64,000 nucleotides of DNA from the NCBI RefSeq assembly GCF_014837155.1, contig NZ_JACYHA010000003.1, forward strand, positions 62,001-126,000, in the 5' to 3' direction. The stretch's first letter is position 1. Every line of letters starts with the position of its first letter. The notes below the pieces were generated by a model. That model was given only the letters and a program-made list of their open reading frames with translations, did not search any database and was not told the origin of the DNA. This stretch comes from Litchfieldia stipae (lineage in GTDB: Bacteria; Bacillota; Bacilli; Bacillales; Bacillaceae_L). A program made the translations under genes and the position numbers. Below are positions 8,682 to 16,419 of the stretch, piece by piece.

Positions 8682-9959
8682 TTAATTGTCAGCCTCCATT
8701 CCAGTAAGGAAATAGATGGTGTCGAGCTTTATTTTTTCAGCAACCTGGATAATTTCATCTTTTGTGACTTGTTTAAGACCTTCTAACCATTCAGTGAGAT
8801 CTCTTTTCTTATCAGCTACAACGTTATGATATAAAATATCAATCATCCCACTAGGAGTATCAATCGTTTCAAGTAATTGATTGTTAATCACAGCTTTTGT
8901 TTGGGAAATAACATCTTCTGTGAATTCACCATTTTTCATTGCTTCCATTTGTTCATTAATAATCGTAACGGCTTTATCAAAGTTATTAAATTCGATACCT
9001 GACATAACCATTAGTAAGCCTTTATGACTCTCAACTCTAGAGGCTGCGTAATAAGCAAGGCTTTCTTTCTCACGAACATTAAGAAATAATTTTGAATGAG
9101 AGAAACCACCATAAATTCCATTAAATACTTGAAGGGCTAAATAATCAGGGTCACTATAGGTGATGTTCGTTCTAAAACCAATATTAAGCTTCCCTTGCTT
9201 CACATCTTGTTTTTCAATGACTTTATTCACTTCAGATATAACTGGGGATATTTTGTCGACCTTCTTAGGCTCTCTTTCTTTTAAAACAAAATTTTTCGAG
9301 ACATATTCAACAACTGAATTTTCATCGAATTTCCCCACAATGTATAAATCAATTTCATCTTCAGCTAATACCTTCTGATAATATTGATACAATGAAGCTG
9401 GTGTGATTTTCTCTATGTCTTCAATCCTTCCATTTACATGGAGTGCATACGGTTCATCCTTACACATTTCTTGTACTAATCTTAGATTAGAATATCTCAT
9501 CTTGTCATCATAAACAGCTTGAATTCGCTGCTTTAAGTTTCTTTTTTCATTATCAAGGGTAGATGGGCTAAAACCATCGTTTTCAGTTACTGGAGACATG
9601 ACCATTTCTGAAAGAAGTTCAATTGCTTTAAGTAATAATGGTGTTTTATCCTCTAGGAATGTTTCATTGGCAATATCCATTCTAATAGTGATGACATGAT
9701 ACTCACCTTTTTTCATTAAATCGACATTTAAAGTTGCCCCGTATAATTCATCTAAATACCCTCGTAGTTCAATTGTTGTAGGATAGCTTTTTGTTCTTTT
9801 CTGCAAAACATATGGTAATAAGGCACGTTCTGTTAAAGTAGCCTCTTCAAGTGGTGCTTTAAGCTTTAACACAATTGTATTGGTTTTATATTTATCAGTA
9901 TCAATTGTATGAAGGGTAATACCCGCAAGTTCATGCTCTGTCTCACTAAGTAGTTTCAT
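8682..9959 (-). CDS. ymfF: M16 family peptidase-like partner subunit lacking the zinc motif (YmfF)
   Basis: A 425-residue M16-fold protein. The N-terminal half has no HXXEH; the aligned region reads LLPYVLQKRTKSYPT. The C-terminal half keeps the M16B Arg...Tyr signature (LFLNVREKESLAYY). It is therefore predicted to be non-catalytic on its own and to complete the active site of YmfH. The start is set at ATG 9957-9959, with AGGAGG 8 bases upstream, rather than at 9983. It is first of the pair, with a 388-bp upstream gap holding a dispersed repeat and the nupQ terminator. Confidence 0.92.
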   Translation of the reverse strand: MKLLSETEHELAGITLHTIDTDKYKTNTIVLKLKAPLEEATLTERALLPYVLQKRTKSYPTTIELRGYLDELYGATLNVDLMKKGEYHVITIRMDIANETFLEDKTPLLLKAIELLSEMVMSPVTENDGFSPSTLDNEKRNLKQRIQAVYDDKMRYSNLRLVQEMCKDEPYALHVNGRIEDIEKITPASLYQYYQKVLAEDEIDLYIVGKFDENSVVEYVSKNFVLKEREPKKVDKISPVISEVNKVIEKQDVKQGKLNIGFRTNITYSDPDYLALQVFNGIYGGFSHSKLFLNVREKESLAYYAASRVESHKGLLMVMSGIEFNNFDKAVTIINEQMEAMKNGEFTEDVISQTKAVINNQLLETIDTPSGMIDILYHNVVADKKRDLTEWLEGLKQVTKDEIIQVAEKIKLDTIYFLTGMEADN

Positions 9960-10183
9960 ACCTCGCTCCTCCTTAACTTTCAAAAGTAATGTACAACTGT
10001 TGATGTAAATGAAGATAACCTGTCTGACCTAGTTTAACCAGATAATCTTGAAACCACACTTTATAACGCTAAATGCATAAGTTAACTTATTTCACGATTA
10101 TCAACAATATAACCTTGCTTTACCAATATTATCAAGTTTTAGACACCCTTATTTAGAAAAGGTTTGTTTTAAATCCGGAGCCC

Positions 10184-10293
10184 GAATACACTCCGCGTCC
10201 TGTGGCGTAACCCGTGAGCCTCCTCGTCGCAAGCTCCTGTGGGGTCTCACTTTGCTCACTAGACCACTGGAGTCTCCGTGTATTCAGGCTGCT
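10184..10293. repeat. Dispersed palindromic repeat, copy 1
   Basis: A GC-richer block of about 110 bp in the 388-bp gap between nupQ and ymfF. The left end GAATACACTCCGCG and the right end CGTGTATTC are inverted. Inside are TGAGCCTCCTCGTCGC (10215-10230) and GCTCCTGTGGGGTCTCACT (10233-10251). A second copy in the same orientation, with the same blocks at nearly the same spacing, is at 27824-27934. It has no transposase, and the 68-codon frame across it on the minus strand appears spurious. It is a REP- or MITE-like element, or an RNA-level hairpin; I do not know its family name. Confidence 0.85.
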
Positions 10294-10317
10294 AGTAAAC
10301 CTTGAGGAAATAACAAA

Positions 10318-10355
10318 AAAGATCATGATTATGTCTTTAAAAGGCATAATCATGA
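10318..10355 (-). terminator. Terminator of the nup operon
   Basis: An 11-bp perfect stem (tcatgattatg at 10323-10333, cataatcatga at 10345-10355) is followed by TCTTTTTTG in the minus direction. It lies 17 bases beyond the nupQ stop. Confidence 0.9.
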
Positions 10356-10371
10356 CCATCTATAAAATAAT

Positions 10372-11325
10372 TTATCTTTTACCTGAATCAAATGTCTCCC
10401 CAGCTGCTTTTGGAGCTTGAGAGGATTTAGAGAATATGACTAACGCAATCAGCGTCACGACATATGGGAATATCTTCAGAATAATTGGTGGGAATACCGC
10501 CAATTGTGGTATGACTTGAGAAACGTTAGCAAGTGTTGTTGCTAGACCAAAGAAGAAAGTCGCTGCAAGAATCCCAAAAGGACGCCATTGTCCAAAGATT
10601 AATGAAGCAAGTGCTAAGAAACCTAACCCTGATACAGATCCTGTAAATTCACCAGAATAAGTGACAATGATAAGTCCTCCACCAAGTCCAGCAAATGCAC
10701 CAGAAATCATAACTCCACTGTAACGGATCTTTCTAACATTCACTCCCGCTGCTTCTGCTGCCTGTGGAAATTCACCACATGATCTCAAACGAAGTCCAAA
10801 CCGAGTTTTATAAAGAATAAATGTACACAATAGAAGGACTCCTAGAATAAACCAAGTAGTCGGATATGTTCTAGTAAAGAATAAATCTCCTATAATTGGA
10901 ATCGAAGATAGCCCTGGTACATCCCATGGTGCAAAACCACTTGTAATACGGATATTTCCACTACCAGTAATATTTCTTGATAAGAATACTGTTAAGGCAC
11001 TAGCAATCATATTAATTGCGGTACCACTGATAATTTGGTTTGCACTTAAATTAATACTTGCAAAAGCATGTAATAAAGAAAATAACACACCTGCAACCAT
11101 TGACATCAATAACCCTAACCAAAGAGCTAATGAGTGATTCGGTAAGATATCTTGAAGATAAAAAATCGTAAGAGCACCAGAAAATGCACCCATGATCATT
11201 AATCCTTCTAGTCCAATATTTACAATACCACTTCGTTCACTGAATAGTCCACCTAATGCAGTAATCAGAAGAGGGATTGTGAAGATAATCGCATAAGGAA
11301 AAATTTGTTGTATAACCGTCCACAT
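10372..11325 (-). CDS. nupQ: Nucleoside ABC transporter permease NupQ
   Basis: An inner-membrane subunit of 317 residues of the BPD_transp_2 family, with eight to nine hydrophobic segments and the conserved ERSGIVNIGLEGLM region near the N-terminus. In B. subtilis NupNOPQ (formerly YufNOPQ) imports guanosine. The start is placed at ATG 11323-11325 (GGGGGA upstream, MWTVIQQIFPY). The ATG begins right after the TAA of nupP, so translation is coupled. It is the last gene of the operon, ended by a clear terminator. The substrate is inferred from the family; other purine nucleosides are possible. Confidence 0.9.
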   Translation of the reverse strand: MWTVIQQIFPYAIIFTIPLLITALGGLFSERSGIVNIGLEGLMIMGAFSGALTIFYLQDILPNHSLALWLGLLMSMVAGVLFSLLHAFASINLSANQIISGTAINMIASALTVFLSRNITGSGNIRITSGFAPWDVPGLSSIPIIGDLFFTRTYPTTWFILGVLLLCTFILYKTRFGLRLRSCGEFPQAAEAAGVNVRKIRYSGVMISGAFAGLGGGLIIVTYSGEFTGSVSGLGFLALASLIFGQWRPFGILAATFFFGLATTLANVSQVIPQLAVFPPIILKIFPYVVTLIALVIFSKSSQAPKAAGETFDSGKR

Positions 11326-11326
11326 A

Positions 11327-12406
11327 TTAAGATTCCCCCTTCTTAGTAACTGGACCATTCATGTCTTTTTTATTATTCCTATTTTTCAAGAATTTGTTCA
11401 TTAATCTTTCAATTAAAACACTCGTTGCTGCAAAATAGATGATAATTGCAATAATTGTATTCGCAATTTCTGGTGGTATTTCTGTCATCGCATTCATGAA
11501 GCCTGTTCCTGAATAAAGAAGTCCAAAGAAAATCGCTGCAAAAAATACACCAAATGGATTGTTTGCTCCTAGTAATGCGACTGCAATTCCGTCGAAACCT
11601 TGAGTTGGCATAATTCCAATTTGGATGGTTGAAGCATTACCTGTATATAATGCTAGACCGCCAAGTCCTGCTAATCCACCAGAGATTAACATGGATAATA
11701 CAATATTTCGATTTACACGCATACCTGCATATTCTGCTGCATGACGGTTGAAACCAACAGCCTTAAGTTCATAGCCTAATGTGGTTTTATTAATAATAAA
11801 TGCAACGATGATCACTACGACGACTGCAATAAATAATCCTAAGTTAATATACGAACCACCAAACATCTCAGATAAGAATGGTGATCTTAATGTTGCTGAT
11901 TCTGGAAGCTTTCTTGATTCAGTCTCAAGAAATTCTCCTTTAAAATAACCCGGAACAACATAGTAAATCGTCCAATAGGCAATCCAGTTCATCATAATGG
12001 TCGCTACAACCTCATGAACATTAAATTTCGCCTTTAATAAGCCTGGAACAAACGCCCAAATTGCACCACCAACAAATCCAGCAATTATCATAATGATTAG
12101 TAATAATGGTCTTGAAACATCAAGTGTTAGACCAATTGCTGTAGCAAATAGTCCACCCATTAACATCTGTCCCGGTGTACCTATATTAAATAATCCCGTT
12201 CTGAATGCAAAAGCAACTGACAATCCAGAAAAGATAATAGGGGTTGCTGTTGCCAATGTATTCCCAACACGTTCAATGTTTTTCAAACCACCCTGGAATA
12301 GGTATGTATATCCTTCAATTGGATTACTCCCTATAATAAACATTAATATTGCACCAGCTATTAATCCAAAGAGAACAGCTAATAATGATACAATCAGATT
12401 TCTCAT
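11327..12406 (-). CDS. nupP: Nucleoside ABC transporter permease NupP
   Basis: The second permease, 359 residues and the larger of the two. It has the family motif FRTGLFNIGTPGQMLMGG (about residues 67-84) and about nine membrane helices. The C-terminus is a charged tail (KKDMNGPVTKKGES). Its start ATG overlaps the TGA of nupO (ATGA, 12403-12406). Together with NupQ it forms the membrane channel of the importer. Confidence 0.91.
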   Translation of the reverse strand: MRNLIVSLLAVLFGLIAGAILMFIIGSNPIEGYTYLFQGGLKNIERVGNTLATATPIIFSGLSVAFAFRTGLFNIGTPGQMLMGGLFATAIGLTLDVSRPLLLIIMIIAGFVGGAIWAFVPGLLKAKFNVHEVVATIMMNWIAYWTIYYVVPGYFKGEFLETESRKLPESATLRSPFLSEMFGGSYINLGLFIAVVVVIIVAFIINKTTLGYELKAVGFNRHAAEYAGMRVNRNIVLSMLISGGLAGLGGLALYTGNASTIQIGIMPTQGFDGIAVALLGANNPFGVFFAAIFFGLLYSGTGFMNAMTEIPPEIANTIIAIIIYFAATSVLIERLMNKFLKNRNNKKDMNGPVTKKGES

Positions 12407-13926
12407 TTATTTCTCTCCTTACTTACGCCCGCCATCATTAGTCCTACTTCATTCTCATCTGTCTCAGAAGCAAGAACCGTTCCAACAAGTTCACCATTAT
12501 TGACAATGGCAATACGATCAGATAGTTGTAAAACCTCGTCCAACTCTAATGAAACAAGAAGTACAGCTTTGCCATTATCACGATGCTCAATCAATCTCTT
12601 ATGTATATACTCAATAGATCCAACATCCAAACCACGAGTTGGCTGGACAGCAATAAGCAAATTCGGATTTAACTCAAGCTCTCGACCGATAATTGCTTTT
12701 TGCTGATTACCACCAGATAATGTTCTTGCAATTGAAACTGCACCTTCACCAGAACGAACATCAAAGTTTTCTAAGATTTTATTAGTATATTGACGTATTG
12801 CTGATTGATTTAATAAACCATACTTTGAGAAAGGAGGTTTATTATAAATTTCTAAAACCATGTTAGATTGTAAGGAGTAATCTAACACCAATCCACGTTT
12901 TTGGCGATCTTCTGGAATATGACCTATTCCCTTTTCAATACGCTCACGAATAGGTAAGTTTGAAATATCCTCACCATTGATGAAAACCTTTCCGGATTCT
13001 ATTTTCCTTAGACCAGTAATTGCTTCAACAAGCTCGGATTGTCCGTTCCCTTCAACTCCAGCAATACCAACTATTTCTCCTGCTTTTACTTGAAGAGAAA
13101 ATTCCTTTAAACCTAATAATTTTCTGTTATTTTTCACAGAAATAGAATCAATTTCAAGAACAACGTCACCTGGCTTACTTTCTTGTTTATCTACTTTAAA
13201 GGATACGTTACGCCCTACCATCATTTCAGCAAGACTTGCCTCACTTGCATCCTTCACATCAACCGTACCAATCGACTTTCCACGTCTAATTACCGTACAA
13301 CGATCTGCAACTGCCTTAATTTCCTTTAATTTATGAGTAATAATGATAATCGATTTCCCCTCATTAATAAGGTTTTTCATAATTTTCATTAACTCGTCAA
13401 TTTCATTTGGTGTTAGAACAGCAGTTGGCTCATCTAATATTAGAACCTCCGCTTCACGGTATAGCATTTTAATAATCTCTACTCTTTGCTGCATACCTAC
13501 AGAGATATCTTCAATTTTCGCATGAGGGTCAACATTCAAACCATAATGCTTCGACAATTCCTCAATTCTCATAGCCGCTTTATCAATATCAAGAACTAGA
13601 CCCTTCCGTGGTTCACTGCCTAATATAATATTTTCAGTGACTGTAAAATTGTCAACTAATTTAAAATGCTGATGTACCATCCCAATCCCTAAACGATTTG
13701 CCACATTTGGATTGGAAATACGTACTTCCTGTCCATTTACTTTCACTACGCCTCGTTCTGGTTGATACATTCCGAACAAAATTCCCATTAATGTAGATTT
13801 CCCTGCACCATTTTCACCTAATAATGCATGTATTTCTCCTTTTCTTAAGGAAAGTGAAATATTATCATTCGCTACGATACCTGGAAATTCTTTTCGAATA
13901 TTTAGCATTTCAACAACATACTCCAT
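12403..13926 (-). CDS. nupO: Nucleoside ABC transporter ATP-binding protein NupO (double NBD)
   Basis: An ATPase of 507 residues with two nucleotide-binding domains in one chain, as in sugar and nucleoside importers. The first has Walker A GENGAGKST, a weak signature region (DISVGMQQRVEI) and Walker B VLILDEPTAVL. The second has the degenerate Walker A GVEGNGQSE, signature LSGGNQQK and LLIAVQPTRGLD. The degeneracy of site two is normal for the family. The start is set at ATG 13924-13926 because the AAAGGTG Shine-Dalgarno overlaps the upstream GTG. It is separated from nupN by a long inverted repeat. Confidence 0.93.
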   Translation of the reverse strand: MEYVVEMLNIRKEFPGIVANDNISLSLRKGEIHALLGENGAGKSTLMGILFGMYQPERGVVKVNGQEVRISNPNVANRLGIGMVHQHFKLVDNFTVTENIILGSEPRKGLVLDIDKAAMRIEELSKHYGLNVDPHAKIEDISVGMQQRVEIIKMLYREAEVLILDEPTAVLTPNEIDELMKIMKNLINEGKSIIIITHKLKEIKAVADRCTVIRRGKSIGTVDVKDASEASLAEMMVGRNVSFKVDKQESKPGDVVLEIDSISVKNNRKLLGLKEFSLQVKAGEIVGIAGVEGNGQSELVEAITGLRKIESGKVFINGEDISNLPIRERIEKGIGHIPEDRQKRGLVLDYSLQSNMVLEIYNKPPFSKYGLLNQSAIRQYTNKILENFDVRSGEGAVSIARTLSGGNQQKAIIGRELELNPNLLIAVQPTRGLDVGSIEYIHKRLIEHRDNGKAVLLVSLELDEVLQLSDRIAIVNNGELVGTVLASETDENEVGLMMAGVSKERNK

Positions 13927-14076
13927 AGTAGCACTCACCTTTATATAAAGTTCTAATTAACTTAGTATTCTCATTAGCACCTATATTAATATAATATCGG
14001 TTTATCCCCTTTTATCTATTCAACAATTATGACTAATGGACGTGGAACAGATTGTTTTCATTCTTTGTCCTCTCAC

Positions 14077-14129
14077 GCCCATACTCGGAAGTTCACTAGG
14101 TCCTAGTTCAAAAACTTCCGAGTATGGGC
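14077..14129. repeat. Perfect 17-bp inverted repeat between nupN and nupO
   Basis: The arm at 14077-14093 (GCCCATACTCGGAAGTT) is exactly inverted at 14113-14129. The 19-base loop contains its own 13-base palindrome ACTAGGTCCTAGT (14095-14107). It is much more GC-rich than its surroundings. Neither side has a strong T-run, so it is more likely an RNA-processing or stabilising hairpin, or a repeat insertion, than a terminator. Confidence 0.85.
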
Positions 14130-14186
14130 CTGGCACTAATAACAAGCCATTACGAACAAACTGAATTACTTATTTTTTGACATAGA

Positions 14187-14211
14187 GAAGAGACGGAGAA
14201 ACCGTCTCTTC
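14187..14211 (-). terminator. Hairpin after nupN (leaky terminator or attenuator)
   Basis: A 10-bp stem (gaagagacgg / ccgtctcttc) with a 5-base loop lies 12 bases beyond the nupN stop. The minus-strand sequence beyond it is only partly T-rich (TCTATG). Partial termination here would give more binding protein than transporter, which is common in ABC operons. Confidence 0.7.
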
Positions 14212-14222
14212 GTTATACCCGT

Positions 14223-15320
14223 TTACTTTAATAAATCGCCTTGTTCTTGAGAAATCTCAATATCTCCAGCTTTGATTTGCTCATAGATTTCTGCAACTTT
14301 TGTTACAGTCTCTTCGCTTAAGTTTGGATTTTCTTCTGGAATACCTACTCCATCATTTGTTGCATCGAAAGTTAATGTTTCGCCACCAGGGAAGTCTCCA
14401 TCTAATTCACGCTTGATCATATCATAAGCAACAGCATCTAATTTCTTCATTGCAGAAGTTAAGATAACTGATTTTTCACCTTCATAGATACCATCTGCAT
14501 ATTGGTCAGTGTCAACACCAATGATCCATACATCTTGTCCTGCTTGTACACGAGTTTTTGCTTCGTTAATCGCTCCAACTCCAACTCCACCAGCAGCAGT
14601 GAAGATAGCGTCTACACCACGATCAAACATTTGTGCAGCAATTTGTCCACCTGCAGCTACATCATCAAATGTACCTTGGTAAATAACATTTTCTGCATTA
14701 ATAGTGATATTTGTATCTAGGTTTTCATTTGCATAGGCAATACCTTGTTGGAAGCCCCAGTTGAATTTTTGTACAGCTGGAATTTCCATACCACCGATAA
14801 ATCCAACTTCACCTTCTTTTAATTGAAGAGCAGTTGCTACAGCAGCTAAGAATCCTGATTCATGCTCTGCAAAGAAAATTGACACTGTGTTGTCTTTAAC
14901 AGCTGATACGAAATCACCTGAGTGAGGATAACCATCAATGATTACGAATTTTGCATCTTCATATCTGTCTTGCGCTTGGAACACAGCTGTTTCAAATTTG
15001 AATCCTGGTGTAACGATGAACTTGTAATCAGCATCGTAAAGGTTACCAATTTCTTTCAAATAATCAGCTTCAGTAGTTCCAGCAGGCTTTAGGTACTTTT
15101 CTTGAATCTTTAAGTCTTCTTTTGCTTGAAGAATTCCTTCCCAAGTTCCTTGGTTGAATGACTTATCATCAATAGTTCCTGCATCAGTAACCATACCTAC
15201 CTTAAGGCCATCTTTAGATCCTTCAGATCCGCCAGCATTGTTATCGGCATCTCCACCGCCACAAGCAGCTAACATAGATACTAGTGCAATTACTAGTACG
15301 AAGAGTAAACTCTTTTTCAT
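14223..15320 (-). CDS. nupN: Nucleoside-binding lipoprotein NupN (BMP family)
   Basis: The substrate-binding lipoprotein of the importer, about 365 residues, of the Bmp/PnrA-like family. The signal peptide MKKSLLFVLVIALVSMLAAC ends in a lipobox (LAAC), followed by a Gly/Asp/Asn-rich linker. Typical segments are GMVTDAGTIDDKSFNQGTWE at the N-terminus and FTAAGGVGVGAI. The start at MKK is preferred over the GTG four codons earlier, because the Shine-Dalgarno overlaps that codon. It is the first gene of nupNOPQ and lies directly downstream of the GntR regulator. Confidence 0.92.
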   Translation of the reverse strand: MKKSLLFVLVIALVSMLAACGGGDADNNAGGSEGSKDGLKVGMVTDAGTIDDKSFNQGTWEGILQAKEDLKIQEKYLKPAGTTEADYLKEIGNLYDADYKFIVTPGFKFETAVFQAQDRYEDAKFVIIDGYPHSGDFVSAVKDNTVSIFFAEHESGFLAAVATALQLKEGEVGFIGGMEIPAVQKFNWGFQQGIAYANENLDTNITINAENVIYQGTFDDVAAGGQIAAQMFDRGVDAIFTAAGGVGVGAINEAKTRVQAGQDVWIIGVDTDQYADGIYEGEKSVILTSAMKKLDAVAYDMIKRELDGDFPGGETLTFDATNDGVGIPEENPNLSEETVTKVAEIYEQIKAGDIEISQEQGDLLK

Positions 15321-15361
15321 TAATAACACCCATCCCTTATATGTAATTTTTTAGTATAAAA

Positions 15362-15367
15362 ATTATA
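15362..15367 (-). promoter_or_regulatory. Possible -10 element for nupN
   Basis: The minus strand has a perfect TATAAT about 40 bases before the nupN start. The -35 region is poor. An imperfect palindrome, AATCnATCnGATnGATT (15404-15420), lies upstream and could bind a regulator that compensates for the weak -35. Confidence 0.4.
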
Positions 15368-15473
15368 CCCGCTAATAAGTCGATTAACTTTCTTACTACA
15401 GAAAATCAATCAGATAGATTATCTCTTTGTTACCTCACCTCCTTTAATAATTTGTTCAAAAAACAAGAAAATA

Positions 15474-16199
15474 TTATATTCTCTTTCTCACAACGTGAAA
15501 ATCAAATTTATCAGCTTTAAAATAATTTAGCGAATACAAAATGGGATGATCGTCTTGATCGTAATGCATTTGTTTTAAAACTAGTAATGCCGTTTCTGGT
15601 TCACAGTCCAAAATCGGTGAAATTTTTTCGTGATAGCCTAATGGCTCAATATGTGTAATGGCATAGGTTATATCTCGGCCAGCTCTTTTGTTTAGATAAT
15701 CAAGTAGTGATTCTTCCTCATGCGAGAAGCTTGAAGGTAATATATGACTAACAATCTTATCAATACAATAAATGACCGGCTCACCATTTGCCGTTCTCAC
15801 TCGTTCCATCATGATGATTTCATCTTGTTTTTCACAAGAAAATCGTTTGATATCATCTTCTGTCGCACTATTTACATTGGACGAAAGAAAAATGGTTCCT
15901 GGCGACATTCCTGCCTGTTGAATCATATCTGTTACACTATTTAGTTGCTCAATCCCAGATGTAAACAATGGTTTAGCGTTAACAAATGTTCCTACTCCAT
16001 GTCTTCTGACAACAATATTCTCTTCTTCAAGGATTCTTAATGCTTCCCTTAAGGTTGCACGGCTAACCCCAAGATTTCTTGCAAGGTCAAATTCAGAAGG
16101 AAGCTTTTCTTTTTCTTTATATATACCATTGTCGATGTCATTTTTAATTCGATCAATTACTTGTAGATATAAGTGCCTATTGTCTAACTTTATGGACAT
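15474..16199 (-). CDS. ymfC: GntR/HutC family transcriptional regulator (YmfC)
   Basis: A repressor of 241 residues. The N-terminal winged helix (about 5-75, [41 protein letters not shown] region) is followed by a UTRA ligand-binding domain of the HutC group ([20 protein letters not shown]). The start is set at ATG 16197-16199 with GGAGGAGC upstream; the longer frame to 16253 would run through a palindromic operator-like site. It lies directly upstream of nupN, so control of nucleoside uptake is a reasonable inference. Its effector is unknown. Confidence 0.88.
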   Translation of the reverse strand: MSIKLDNRHLYLQVIDRIKNDIDNGIYKEKEKLPSEFDLARNLGVSRATLREALRILEEENIVVRRHGVGTFVNAKPLFTSGIEQLNSVTDMIQQAGMSPGTIFLSSNVNSATEDDIKRFSCEKQDEIIMMERVRTANGEPVIYCIDKIVSHILPSSFSHEEESLLDYLNKRAGRDITYAITHIEPLGYHEKISPILDCEPETALLVLKQMHYDQDDHPILYSLNYFKADKFDFHVVRKRI

Positions 16200-16228
16200 T
16201 TTGCTGCTCCTCCGTAATATTGTAAAAG

Positions 16229-16246
16229 ACATCAGACCTCTGATGT
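16229..16246. promoter_or_regulatory. Palindromic operator-like site upstream of ymfC
   Basis: ACATCAGA-CC-TCTGATGT is a perfect 8-bp inverted repeat with a 2-base centre, 30 bases before the ymfC start. A related palindrome, TCAGAT-8-ATCTGA, is at 16348-16367. Symmetrical sites of this size fit a dimeric GntR protein and suggest autoregulation. Confidence 0.5.
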
Positions 16247-16396
16247 TAGACAAATTATTATTGAAATTAGCATATCATTTTTTTTCTTATAAATAAATAA
16301 GAATTTCGAAAAATGTCGAATATTTTTTTGAAAAAAGTAGGATTATGTCAGATTTTCTTACATCTGAAAATTCCGATACTTTCGACCTACTAAAAA

Positions 16397-16419
16397 AGAA
16401 ATAGGAAATTCCTATTTCT
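16397..16419 (-). terminator. Terminator of ftsK/spoIIIE
   Basis: A stem of about 11 bp (agaaataggaa / ttcctatttct) is followed by TTTTTTAG in the minus direction. It overlaps the final bases of the stop codon at 16419-16421. Confidence 0.8.

Noticed and set aside
10153-10359. 68-codon minus-strand frame in the nupQ-ymfF gap
   Set aside because: It runs through the palindromic repeat and the nup terminator, has no ribosome-binding site, and its composition follows the repeat. I treat it as non-coding.
12093-12503. 136-codon plus-strand frame opposite nupP
   Set aside because: It is antisense to a well-supported permease and shows no family features.
15431-15445. Strong Shine-Dalgarno-like AAAGGAGGTGAGG downstream of ymfC
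   Set aside because: No start codon with a useful reading frame follows on the minus strand; the next in-frame codons stop at once. It may be chance or a remnant of a lost small gene.
15330-15473. CodY box upstream of nupN
   Set aside because: The best match (GATTTTCTGTAG region) has about six mismatches to the 15-base consensus, which is too weak.
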